NCBI GenBank assembly: GCA_934725305.1
Contig: CAKVBA010000054.1
Span: 1 to 18,177 of the forward strand
Direction of reading: 5' to 3'
Length of the DNA stretch: 18,177 nucleotides
Origin: an uncultured Parabacteroides sp.
GTDB lineage: Bacteria > Bacteroidota > Bacteroidia > Bacteroidales > Tannerellaceae
Below the pieces are notes generated by a model. It did no database searches, had not been told where the DNA came from, and was given only the letters and a program-made list of their open reading frames with translations. Below, in pieces: positions 7,762 to 14,740 of the stretch. Position 1 is the first letter of the stretch. Every line of letters begins with the position of its first letter. A program made the translations under genes and the position numbers.

Positions 7762-7798
7762 ATATAAAAGGGGCGATATGTCCAAAACACACCGCCCC
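7762..7798 (-). terminator. intrinsic terminator of thi4
   Basis: On the minus strand GGGGCGGTGTG pairs with CATATCGCCCC over 11 bp (two wobbles) with a 7-nt loop, and is followed by TTTTATAT. It starts 24 nt after the thi4 stop codon. Confidence 0.9.
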
Positions 7799-7822
7799 TA
7801 TCCTAATGAATAAAATAGTCTA

Positions 7823-8590
7823 TTATCCGATTTTCTCGCAGATCAATTCAGCAGCTTTCTTACCGCTCATCAACATACCACCGAAAATAGGACCCATACG
7901 GAAGCTACCGCTAACACCGTTTGCTGCCATACCAGAAACAAACAGACCCGGATAGATCTCTTTGGTATTCTCAACTGTTGTAGCTTCACCCAACTCAACA
8001 TTCAAAGAACGTTCACCGATAACGCCACCAGTCGGAGTATTCAAACGGATACCATTCTTGTTTGCCACCGTGCGAGCCACTTCACAATCGTGACCAGTAC
8101 CTTCCAATACAGCCTTAGCCATAATTGTCAACGGATCGACATGCATGCCTTCGCGCAATACCGGAGCCCAGTTAACAACAACACCAGCTACTGCATCATT
8201 ATGGAAAACAACATCCTCAACAGAGTAGCAGTTAAAGATAGTTGCACCAGCCTTTGTTGCCTGATAGATCAAAGCAGCAGTTGTATGAACAGAATCCATG
8301 ATATAAGTTCCGTTTCCGGCTTCAGTGTAAGAAACGCCCAATTCGCGAATGATAGGCATAGCTTCTTCCTGCACTACGATATCATTAAACATCATAGCAC
8401 CGCCCCACATTCCTCCTCCCGGAGCCAACTTACGGTCAAACAAGGCCACCTTCTTGCCAGCTTTTGCCAAATAATAAGCAGCAACAATACCAGAAGGTCC
8501 ACCACCTACAACAGCAACATCGACATAAAGATGATTTTTCAACTTCTCAAAATAAGAATTGATGATTCCATTTGAAACAATCTGTTCCAT
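7823..8590 (-). CDS. thi4: sulfide-dependent adenosine diphosphate thiazole synthase (Thi4 family)
   Basis: This enzyme makes the thiazole half of thiamin as ADP-thiazole from NAD, glycine and sulfur. The 255-aa sequence shows the dinucleotide-binding VGGGPSG (28-34), FDRKLAPGGGMWGGAMMF (51-68) and a C-terminal GLFVSGMAANGVSGSFRMGP (215-234), all typical of Thi4. The position that is the sacrificial Cys in yeast and plants (Cys205 in yeast) is His150 here, in GMHVDP. Archaeal Thi4 enzymes with His there use free sulfide with iron and are truly catalytic, so this one is predicted to be non-suicidal and suited to an anaerobic, sulfide-rich habitat. It is preceded by a TPP riboswitch, which confirms the pathway, and followed by its own terminator. 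No other thiamin gene is in the window. Confidence 0.95.
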   Translation of the reverse strand: MEQIVSNGIINSYFEKLKNHLYVDVAVVGGGPSGIVAAYYLAKAGKKVALFDRKLAPGGGMWGGAMMFNDIVVQEEAMPIIRELGVSYTEAGNGTYIMDSVHTTAALIYQATKAGATIFNCYSVEDVVFHNDAVAGVVVNWAPVLREGMHVDPLTIMAKAVLEGTGHDCEVARTVANKNGIRLNTPTGGVIGERSLNVELGEATTVENTKEIYPGLFVSGMAANGVSGSFRMGPIFGGMLMSGKKAAELICEKIG

Positions 8591-8622
8591 ACTTGATTCT
8601 ATTTTTAAATTATTCGATATAT

Positions 8623-8651
8623 CGGGAAGCCCATAGAGGCGATGCCTCCCG
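8623..8651 (-). promoter_or_regulatory. expression-platform hairpin between the TPP aptamer and thi4
   Basis: On the minus strand CGGGAGGC pairs with GCTTCCCG (8 bp, one wobble). An alternative inner hairpin is GAGGC/GCCTC around ATC. The tract after it is AT-rich without a T run, so it does not look like a plain intrinsic terminator. It lies about 20 nt after the aptamer and about 33 nt before the start codon. It is probably part of the riboswitch switching structure, acting on initiation or RNA stability. Confidence 0.45.
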
Positions 8652-8669
8652 TTTTCTCTAATCTGTTTC

Positions 8670-8752
8670 TACCTTTTCCCTTCGCGGCATTATCCGGCAG
8701 GTTCAATGGGTATGATCTCAGCCCGTATATTAAGGCACCCCTATGATAAGCG
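8670..8752 (-). ncRNA. TPP riboswitch (THI element)
   Basis: The minus strand contains the conserved THI-box core in order: GGGGTGCC, GGCTGAGATCATACCC, TTGAACCTG, GGATAATGCC and GCGAAGGGAA. GGGT and ACCC form P2. The closing P1 stem is short and imperfect (CTTATC with GGTAG). Thiamin pyrophosphate binding should lower expression of the downstream thi4 gene. The aptamer begins close to the predicted transcription start and is about 85 nt upstream of the thi4 ATG. Confidence 0.95.
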
Positions 8753-8755
8753 CTA

Positions 8756-8790
8756 CAAAGATAATGAAACTTTTCGCATGCTCTATCAAA
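8756..8790 (-). promoter_or_regulatory. promoter of the thi4 riboswitch transcript
   Basis: TATCTTTG (8756-8763, minus strand) is a perfect -7 element just before the TPP aptamer. The nearest TTTG is at 8787-8790 with a 23-nt spacer, longer than usual. The -33 element overlaps the stop end of the upstream kinase-like gene, whose coding ends at 8794. Confidence 0.6.
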
Positions 8791-8793
8791 GAA

Positions 8794-9417
8794 TCATAAA
8801 CGATTTCGTTTTTCTATAAAGGCCTTAATAAATTCAACCGTTTCCTCTATGCCAAATATTGAAGAATCAATTGAGAAGTTATAGGAACTGGCCATGCCCC
8901 ACACCTTGTTGGTGTAATAATTATAGTAGGCCGCACGAGACTTGTCGGTCTTTTCCATTAATACACGAGCCTCCTCTTCGGTAACATGCTGACGCTCGAC
9001 AATACGCCGCATACGACTCTCAGCACTTCCATGAATAAAGAAGCTGAAACAATCGGGATTGTCACGCAAGATGTAATCGGCACATCGACCCACCAACACA
9101 CACGACTCCTTTTCGGCCAACTTACAGATGGCATCGCTCTGCAACTTGAACAGGCGGTCGTTTGACAACACGTCCATATAAGGAGTAAACATACCCATAT
9201 AAGAATAACCCATGGCAAAAGCATATGACAAACTATTTGACGCACGCTCATCCGCTTTCTCAAACACCTCTTTACACAGACCGCTCTCTTTGGCAGCCAC
9301 AGCCATCAACTCCTTGTCGTAATAGCCGATCTTCAAATCTTCGGCCAACTTCTTTCCTATCTCTTGACCGCCACTACCAAACTGACGTCCAATTGTTAAT
9401 ATAATTTTCTTACTCAT
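8794..9417 (-). CDS. cytidylate kinase-like family protein
   Basis: This 207-aa protein has an N-terminal P-loop of the form GRQFGSGGQEIG (10-21), followed by a helix and GYYDKELM, the pattern of the Cytidylate_kin_2 family (PF13189). A second motif, CVLVGRCADYIL, fits the core strand. Arg-rich lid residues (RMRRIVERQ) and TDKSRAAYYNYY complete the kinase-like fold. The true substrate in this family is not established, and the housekeeping Cmk is a different protein. The frame is open to an ATG at 9450, but that codon abuts a promoter -7 element and lies upstream of the predicted transcription start. I therefore place the start at 9417 (MSKKIILTIG). It is followed by thi4, which has its own promoter. 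Confidence 0.85.
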   Translation of the reverse strand: MSKKIILTIGRQFGSGGQEIGKKLAEDLKIGYYDKELMAVAAKESGLCKEVFEKADERASNSLSYAFAMGYSYMGMFTPYMDVLSNDRLFKLQSDAICKLAEKESCVLVGRCADYILRDNPDCFSFFIHGSAESRMRRIVERQHVTEEEARVLMEKTDKSRAAYYNYYTNKVWGMASSYNFSIDSSIFGIEETVEFIKAFIEKRNRL

Positions 9418-9450
9418 GACACCGTTCTCTTTTTCTGTTTTTACTGACAT

Positions 9451-9482
9451 TAAAGATAGACAAAAATAGAAATAGGAACAAA
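9451..9482 (-). promoter_or_regulatory. promoter of the cytidylate kinase-like gene
   Basis: The minus strand has TTTG (9479-9482), a 20-nt spacer and TATCTTTA (9451-9458), one base off the -7 consensus. It predicts transcription starting near 9445 and so decides the start codon of the gene (9417). It is back to back with the oxidoreductase operon promoter. Confidence 0.7.
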
Positions 9483-9518
9483 GTATTTTTCATTCCGAAG
9501 CTAATTCTTTTGAAAAAA

Positions 9519-9549
9519 TTTTCATTTTATCCAAATTTTGTTATCTTTG
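9519..9549 (+). promoter_or_regulatory. promoter of the 2-oxoacid oxidoreductase operon
   Basis: TATCTTTG (9542-9549) is a perfect -7 element. The -33 position at a 19-nt spacer reads TTTT (9519-9522), a partial match. It leaves a leader of about 145 nt before the first start codon at 9699. Confidence 0.65.
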
Positions 9550-9698
9550 CGATATCACAGGTTTGTAGCGGTATGTGGTAAAATATCGATCAATCTGAAT
9601 GTTCAGCCGAAACCTTTCAACGGCTCTATTTTGGATTCTTTTATATCGTACTCATCTCTGTTCAACCTAATCAAATATCATCTTAAACAACATAAATT
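9550..9698 (+). promoter_or_regulatory. long structured 5' leader of the oxidoreductase operon
   Basis: Two hairpins can be drawn by eye: CGATAT (9550-9555) with ATATCG (9583-9588), and AGCCG (9605-9609) with CGGCT (9621-9625). I recognise no riboswitch class and no THI-box core, although the enzyme uses thiamin pyrophosphate. No credible leader peptide was seen. Confidence 0.35.
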
Positions 9699-9929
9699 AT
9701 GGCAAAATTTAGAGGAGCTGTTGTTGTCAACACAGAGAGATGCAAGGGATGCAACCTTTGTGTGGTGGCTTGCCCATCAGATGTATTGGAATTACATCCA
9801 CGAGAAGTCAACAACAAAGGATATCATTATGTGTACATGAAGAATCCGGAGGCCTGCATTGGCTGCGCCAGTTGTGGACTTGTGTGTCCGGACGGATGTT
9901 TAACCATCTACAAGAAAAAAATCGAATAA
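9699..9929 (+). CDS. 4Fe-4S ferredoxin subunit of a 2-oxoacid:ferredoxin oxidoreductase (delta)
   Basis: This 76-aa protein has two cluster motifs, CKGCNLCVVACP (15-26) and CIGCASCGLVCP (53-64), each CxxCxxCxxxCP. They bind two [4Fe-4S] clusters that carry electrons from the TPP site to an external ferredoxin. The size and the spacing between motifs match the delta subunits of VOR/KOR/POR enzymes. The start is MAKFRGAVV, with no clear Shine-Dalgarno. It is the first gene of the operon and ends 22 nt before the alpha gene. An extra Cys67 follows the second motif. Confidence 0.92.
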   Translation: MAKFRGAVVVNTERCKGCNLCVVACPSDVLELHPREVNNKGYHYVYMKNPEACIGCASCGLVCPDGCLTIYKKKIE

Positions 9930-9951
9930 TTGACCATTCAAACATAAGCAT

Positions 9952-11034
9952 ATGTCAGAAGAGATTAAATTAATGAAGGGAAATGAGGCCATTGCACACG
10001 CAGCCATCCGCTATGGTTTTGATGGATATTTTGGCTACCCTATTACTCCACAATCGGAGGTCTTGGAAACATTGATGGCCGAGATGCCTTGGACAACAAC
10101 AGGTATGGTTGTATTGCAGGCTGAGAGTGAAGTTGCGGCAATTAATATGGTATATGGCGGAGCCTGCACAGGCAAACGCGTAATGACCTCTTCGTCAAGC
10201 CCGGGTGTTAGCTTGAAACAAGAGGGTATCTCATACTTGGCAGGTACAGAACTACCGTGTCTGATCGTAAACGTAATGCGTGGTGGTCCTGGTCTGGGTA
10301 CTATCCAACCGAGTCAGTCAGACTACTTCCAGACTGTAAAAGGTGGTGGACATGGCGACTATCGTTTGATTACCCTGGCTCCCTCTTCTGTTCAGGAAAT
10401 GGCAGACTTTGTAGGATTGGGTATCGACCTTGCTTTTAAATATTCAAACCCGACTATTATCCTGGCCGACGGTATCATTGGTCAGATGATGGAAAAGGTT
10501 GTACTTCCTCCGTTCCGTCCTCGCCGCACTGAAGAAGAATTGGTTAAGGAATGTCCGTGGGCTGCACAAGGCCGCAAGAAAGACCGCAAGCCCAATGTGC
10601 TGACATCTCTTGAATTGGATCCGGCTAAAATGGAAGAAAACAACATCCGCTTCCAGGCTAAATACAAAAAGATCGAAGAAAACGAAGTCCGCTATGAAGA
10701 GTTCATGTGCGAAGATGCCGATTATCTGGTAGTTGCTTTCGGTTCTTCTGCCCGTATTTGCCAGAAGGTTGTTGAAATTGCACGTGCCGAAGGCATCCGC
10801 TTAGGCTTGTTGCGTCCTATCACATTGTGGCCTTTCCCAACTAAAGTGATTGCAGACTATGCCGACAAGGTAAAAGGCATGCTTTCAGTAGAGCTAAATG
10901 CCGGACAGATGGTTGAAGATATTCGCTTGGCTGTCAACGGTAAGGTAAAAGTGGAACATTTTGGACGTTTGGGTGGTATCGTATTTACTCCGGACGAAGT
11001 TCTGAAGGCTCTGAAAGAGTTAGTAATCGAATAG
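9952..11034 (+). CDS. 2-oxoacid:ferredoxin oxidoreductase, alpha subunit (VorB/KorA-like)
   Basis: This 360-aa protein is the pyrimidine-binding subunit of an enzyme that decarboxylates a 2-oxoacid, joins it to CoA and reduces ferredoxin, or runs in reverse. Visible family motifs are YPITPQSE (29-36), QAESEVAAINMVYGGA (56-71), GGPGLGT (111-117) and QSDYFQ (122-127). A C-terminal transketolase-like domain follows from about residue 240 and includes GSSARICQKV and LRPITLWPFP. It is closest in my judgement to the alpha chains labelled 3-methyl-2-oxobutanoate dehydrogenase VorB. In Bacteroidetes these could equally act on 2-oxoglutarate or other 2-oxoacids, so I give no gene symbol. The gene order (ferredoxin, alpha, beta, gamma) fits a four-subunit enzyme. 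Confidence 0.9.
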   Translation: MSEEIKLMKGNEAIAHAAIRYGFDGYFGYPITPQSEVLETLMAEMPWTTTGMVVLQAESEVAAINMVYGGACTGKRVMTSSSSPGVSLKQEGISYLAGTELPCLIVNVMRGGPGLGTIQPSQSDYFQTVKGGGHGDYRLITLAPSSVQEMADFVGLGIDLAFKYSNPTIILADGIIGQMMEKVVLPPFRPRRTEEELVKECPWAAQGRKKDRKPNVLTSLELDPAKMEENNIRFQAKYKKIEENEVRYEEFMCEDADYLVVAFGSSARICQKVVEIARAEGIRLGLLRPITLWPFPTKVIADYADKVKGMLSVELNAGQMVEDIRLAVNGKVKVEHFGRLGGIVFTPDEVLKALKELVIE

Positions 11035-11050
11035 TATTTGAGAAAGAAAG

Positions 11051-11224
11051 ATGACTAAAGGAAGTAAAGCCGATGAGATTCTTACATTGCTCTTCATGAT
11101 GTTGGCCGTAGCTGCCATAGTCTGCTTCTGCCTGCCATCTGTTGATCGCCAGGTTTTCCTGATCTGCGGAGGCATAGCAGTCGTATTAAGAGTGGTGCAA
11201 TACATCCTTAGATTTATTAAATAA
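11051..11224 (+). CDS. 57-aa two-helix membrane protein inside the oxidoreductase operon
   Basis: The translation starts MTKGSKADEILTLLFM and ends at TAA 11222-11224. It has two hydrophobic helices, about residues 10-28 and 35-56, joined by a short turn containing PSVDRQ, and a basic C-terminal end. Cys25, Cys27 and Cys39 lie in or near the helices. It sits 16 nt after the alpha gene and 9 nt before the beta gene, on the same strand, so it is almost certainly translated with them. A weak purine-rich tract (GAAAGAAAG) precedes the ATG. I do not recognise the family. A role in holding the otherwise soluble complex at the membrane is possible but is inference from context and hydrophobicity. Confidence 0.7.
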   Translation: MTKGSKADEILTLLFMMLAVAAIVCFCLPSVDRQVFLICGGIAVVLRVVQYILRFIK

Positions 11225-11233
11225 AGAACAATT

Positions 11234-11998
11234 ATGGAAATTAACGATATAATTAAACCGGAAAATCTGGTATACGAAAAACCCAGGTTGATGAATGACA
11301 ATTCCATGCACTACTGCCCCGGTTGCAGCCATGGCGTGATACATAAGCTGGTTGCTGAAGTGATCGCTGAAATGGGCTTGGAAGAACAGACTATCGGTGT
11401 GTCTCCGGTAGGATGTGCTGTATTTGCCTACAACTACCTGGATATCGATTGGGTTGAGGCTGCTCACGGACGTGCTCCTGCCGTAGCAACAGCAATCAAA
11501 CGATTGAACCCGGGCAAGATGGTGTTTACTTACCAAGGTGATGGCGACTTGGCTGCTATCGGTACAGCAGAAACAATTCATGCTGCCAACCGTGGTGAAA
11601 ACATCGTCATTATCTTCGTCAACAATGCCATTTATGGTATGACTGGTGGTCAGATGGCTCCTACCACACTGGAAGGCATGGCTACAGCTACAACTCCTTA
11701 TGGACGTGATGTTCATTTGAACGGTTATCCGCTGAAGATTGGTGATCTGTTGGCTAAACTGGAAGGCACATGTCTGGTGACTCGTCAGAGTGTACACACA
11801 GCTGCTGCAGTACGCAAAGCCAAGAAGATGCTGCGCAAGGCTTTCGAAAATGCCATGGCCGGCAAGGGTACTTCTGTCGTTGAATTTGTTTCAACTTGTG
11901 TATCCGGCTGGAAGATGTCTCCCGAGAAAGCAAACAAATGGTTGGAAGAAAACATGTTCCCATTCTATCCATTGGGCGATCTGAAAAATGTAGAATAG
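11234..11998 (+). CDS. 2-oxoacid:ferredoxin oxidoreductase, beta subunit (TPP-binding)
   Basis: This 254-aa protein carries the pyrophosphate end of thiamin pyrophosphate. YCPGCSHG (27-34) is the typical N-terminal motif of VOR/KOR beta chains. The TPP/Mg motif begins GDGDLAAIG (102-110) and ends with the Asn pair NN (130-131) before AIYGMTGGQ. HGRAPAVATAIKR (78-90) is also characteristic. It pairs with the alpha subunit to form the active site. The C-terminus, with FYPLGDLK, is short and without an extra domain. The gene follows the 57-aa membrane protein gene by 9 nt and precedes the gamma gene by 15 nt. Substrate specificity (branched-chain 2-oxoacids, 2-oxoglutarate or another) cannot be read from the sequence. 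Confidence 0.92.
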   Translation: MEINDIIKPENLVYEKPRLMNDNSMHYCPGCSHGVIHKLVAEVIAEMGLEEQTIGVSPVGCAVFAYNYLDIDWVEAAHGRAPAVATAIKRLNPGKMVFTYQGDGDLAAIGTAETIHAANRGENIVIIFVNNAIYGMTGGQMAPTTLEGMATATTPYGRDVHLNGYPLKIGDLLAKLEGTCLVTRQSVHTAAAVRKAKKMLRKAFENAMAGKGTSVVEFVSTCVSGWKMSPEKANKWLEENMFPFYPLGDLKNVE

Positions 11999-12013
11999 TA
12001 AAGCGAAAGAGGT

Positions 12014-12568
12014 ATGAAACATGAAATAATTATTGCAGGTTTTGGTGGACAGGGCGTTCTTTCTATGGGTAAGATCTTAGCCTATTCAGGACTGATGGAG
12101 GGTAAAGAGGTAACATGGATGCCTTCATACGGACCCGAACAGCGTGGTGGTACAGCCAATGTAACTGTTATTCTCAGCGACGAACGTATCAGCTCACCGG
12201 TATTGAACGAATATGACATTGCTATCATCTTGAACCAACCCTCTTTGGAAAAGTTCGAGAACAAGATTAAACCGGGCGGAATCCTAATTTATGATGGTTA
12301 TGGCATTCACACTGAAGTGAAACGTACCGACATCCAGGTGTATCGTGTAGATGCAATGGATGCTGCAACAGAGATGAAGAATGAGAAAGCATTCAATATG
12401 CTTATCCTGGGCGGTTTGCTGAAAATTGTTCCGATGGTCAAACTTGAGAATGTGTTGTTAGGCTTGAAGAAGTCATTGCCAGAACGACACCACAAGTTGA
12501 TCCCGATGAACGAAGCAGCCATCAAAAAGGGTATGGAAATCATACAAGAGGTGAAAGCGGGTCACTAA
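12014..12568 (+). CDS. 2-oxoacid:ferredoxin oxidoreductase, gamma subunit
   Basis: This 184-aa protein is the gamma chain, which completes the complex and contacts CoA in the related pyruvate enzyme. The start motif GFGGQGV (9-15) and SYGPEQRGG (38-46) are hallmark features of PF01558. It continues through NQPSLEKF and a typical C-terminal helix. It is the last gene of the operon and is followed 11 nt later by an intrinsic terminator. Confidence 0.92.
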   Translation: MKHEIIIAGFGGQGVLSMGKILAYSGLMEGKEVTWMPSYGPEQRGGTANVTVILSDERISSPVLNEYDIAIILNQPSLEKFENKIKPGGILIYDGYGIHTEVKRTDIQVYRVDAMDAATEMKNEKAFNMLILGGLLKIVPMVKLENVLLGLKKSLPERHHKLIPMNEAAIKKGMEIIQEVKAGH

Positions 12569-12579
12569 CAAAGGAAAAT

Positions 12580-12613
12580 GGACAGTTGCCAATTGACAAT
12601 TGTCCATTTTTTT
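12580..12613 (+). terminator. terminator of the oxidoreductase operon
   Basis: GGACAGTTG (12580-12588) pairs with CAATTGTCC (12597-12605) over 9 bp with one wobble and an 8-nt loop, followed by A and seven T residues. The T tract ends one base before the -7 element of the next gene, so terminator and promoter overlap. Confidence 0.85.
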
Positions 12614-12622
12614 GTATCTTTG
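12592..12622 (+). promoter_or_regulatory. promoter of the porin gene, overlapping the upstream terminator
   Basis: TATCTTTG (12615-12622) is a perfect -7 element. The -33 position at a 19-nt spacer reads ATTG (12592-12595), inside the terminator loop. Transcription should start at about 12626-12629, at or next to the ATG (12629), giving no leader or almost none. Confidence 0.65.
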
Positions 12623-12628
12623 CGACCC

Positions 12629-14734
12629 ATGAAATATAGTCTATACATATGGCTTTTTTTGATCGGCTGCCTGCTGGCATCTGCCGACACACAAGCTCAA
12701 GACCGAAGTTCTAGAGGAAAGCGTGGTGGCTTCTCCCTTGCAAACTTATCTGCAGCTAAAAAAGATATTCCCGACAGTCTGCTGGCCTCAGATAGCGCAG
12801 CCTTAAAGAACAAACGGATTATCGGCTATCGGCTGACACCCTTACTGGGCGACCGATATGTGGCTCCTATTGACAGCCAGCGTCTCAACTATGGTACCAG
12901 CACACTCGTAGAGGGCAAATCAGTAGCCGTTGGCTATTTGGCCAATGTAGGCTCACCGGCACAGACCAAAATCTTTTCGGAACGAAAAGAGGCTCGTGAT
13001 TTCATCTTTGCCGATGCCTATGACTACTACATTACCACGCCCGAGAAAGCCTATTTCTACGACACCAAAGTTCCTTATACCCACTTAATGTACACTTCTG
13101 CCGGCGGAAGTCAGTATAAAGACGAACAGCTAAAGGGAACCATGACAATGAACTTTGGCAAAAAGATCAACATTGGTGGAGACATGGACTATATCTATAG
13201 CCGTGGCCATTACAACTCAAACGGAAACAAGTTGCTTAGCTACCGTCTGTTTGGCAGTTACCGCACAGACCGCTATGAGCTGAATGCTTTTGCAAGCAAC
13301 TTCAACTTTGTCAACTTCGAGAATGGTGGCTTGACCAATGATATTTACATTACTGATCCCGACAAGGTGCTTGATGGCAGTAAACGAGCTATTGACACCA
13401 AGGCTTTCCCGGTACGTTTCACTGACACCTGGAACCGTGTACGTGGCAAGCACTATTTCCTGTCGCATCGATATAACCTAGGCTTCTACCGTACACTACT
13501 GGAGACAGACAGCCTGGGTAATCCGCTAAAGGCTTTTGTTCCGGTATCAAGCATTATCCATACGGTACACTATGAAGATAATCGCCGGCACTTCATCTCT
13601 CACGATCAGAACATCGACACCTGCTATCAGCATGTCTTTGGCATAGATTCAGCCCTGAATGACAAGACTTCGGCCTGGAAACTGAAGAACACGCTGGCTC
13701 TTTCGATGCGTGAAGGTTTTCAAGACTGGGTCAAATTTGGCTTGACTGCTTATATCAACCTTGAGAAGAGACGCTTCAAATTGCCCGCTGCCGTTCCCGG
13801 ATTGAATTACGACCCGACAGCACAAGGCCGTCCCTCTTTCCCAACGACCCTGGATTTCCCAGAAGCAGTGGTGTATGATGAATTCTCTACCTACATTGGT
13901 GCAGAGCTGACCAAACGTCAGGGAAGTCTGTTGACCTATCAAGTGAGAGGCGAGTTGGGCGTTGCCGGTAGTGATGCCGGAGAAATACGCGCATCCGGAG
14001 AACTGAACACGAAGTTTCCCCTATTCCATAAAGAGGCCAACATCACAGCCGAAGGCTATTTCAAGAATGTGAATGCGCCCTTCTATCAACGACACAACCA
14101 TTCGCGCTACTTTTGGTGGGACTTTCCGCTGCGTAAGATCCAGCAGTTCTATGCCGGCGGCAAAATCAATCTGGAATCAACCCACACCCAACTGGCCGGT
14201 GGCGTCGAAAGCATACAGCACTATGTCTATTTTGATCCGACGGGTAAACCTCAGCAGTGTTCAAACAACCTGCAGATTTTCTCCGTGAGACTGAAGCAAG
14301 ACTTAAAGTTCCGCGCCTTCGGATGGGAAAACGAGGCCGTCTATCAATTGGTCAGTGGGAAAGAGAAAGACAATCTGCCCCTTCCGACTCTGAGTCTCTA
14401 CAGCAACCTGTATGTAGCCTTCAAGTTGGCCAAGGTGTTGACCGTGCAGATGGGAACCAACGTTTATTATCATACGGCTTATCATGCGCCCTACTACGAA
14501 CCGGCCACACAACAGTTTCAGTTGCAAGATCCCGACAAGACAAACTATACCAAAGTGGGCAACTATCCACTTATCAATGCCTATGTCAACTTCCATCTGA
14601 AACAGGCTCGCTTCTTCGTTATGGGTTATAACTTAGGCTCAAAGTTTGTAGATCCCAACTATTTCTCTCTGGCACACTATCCACTCGACCCGATGGTGGT
14701 AAAAATGGGTATTGCTGTCGTATTCAACAACTAA
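12629..14734 (+). CDS. putative outer-membrane beta-barrel porin (Porin_10-type)
   Basis: The 701-aa protein from MKYSLYIWLFL has a signal peptide ending near ASADTQAQ (about residue 24). After it comes a sequence rich in alternating aromatic and polar strands: long stretches with Tyr, Phe, Asn and Gly and few Cys, as in large outer-membrane barrels. The last strand ends in MGIAVVFNN. It fits the Bacteroidetes putative porin family (PF14121) by overall pattern, including the YYITTPEKAYFYDTKVPYTHL and MNFGKKINIGGDMDYIYSRG regions. The frame is open upstream to 12578, but the promoter and terminator lie inside that extension. I therefore start at 12629, which also gives a proper signal peptide. 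The transported solute is unknown. The next gene starts 6 nt later and is probably co-transcribed. Confidence 0.8.
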   Translation: MKYSLYIWLFLIGCLLASADTQAQDRSSRGKRGGFSLANLSAAKKDIPDSLLASDSAALKNKRIIGYRLTPLLGDRYVAPIDSQRLNYGTSTLVEGKSVAVGYLANVGSPAQTKIFSERKEARDFIFADAYDYYITTPEKAYFYDTKVPYTHLMYTSAGGSQYKDEQLKGTMTMNFGKKINIGGDMDYIYSRGHYNSNGNKLLSYRLFGSYRTDRYELNAFASNFNFVNFENGGLTNDIYITDPDKVLDGSKRAIDTKAFPVRFTDTWNRVRGKHYFLSHRYNLGFYRTLLETDSLGNPLKAFVPVSSIIHTVHYEDNRRHFISHDQNIDTCYQHVFGIDSALNDKTSAWKLKNTLALSMREGFQDWVKFGLTAYINLEKRRFKLPAAVPGLNYDPTAQGRPSFPTTLDFPEAVVYDEFSTYIGAELTKRQGSLLTYQVRGELGVAGSDAGEIRASGELNTKFPLFHKEANITAEGYFKNVNAPFYQRHNHSRYFWWDFPLRKIQQFYAGGKINLESTHTQLAGGVESIQHYVYFDPTGKPQQCSNNLQIFSVRLKQDLKFRAFGWENEAVYQLVSGKEKDNLPLPTLSLYSNLYVAFKLAKVLTVQMGTNVYYHTAYHAPYYEPATQQFQLQDPDKTNYTKVGNYPLINAYVNFHLKQARFFVMGYNLGSKFVDPNYFSLAHYPLDPMVVKMGIAVVFNN

Positions 14735-14740
14735 ACAACT

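Noticed and set aside
8090..8575. 161-codon open frame antisense to thi4
   Set aside because: It lies wholly inside a confidently identified gene and shows no recognisable protein pattern.
9550..9698. A second TPP riboswitch ahead of the TPP-dependent enzyme operon
   Set aside because: None of the THI-box core elements is present in this leader.
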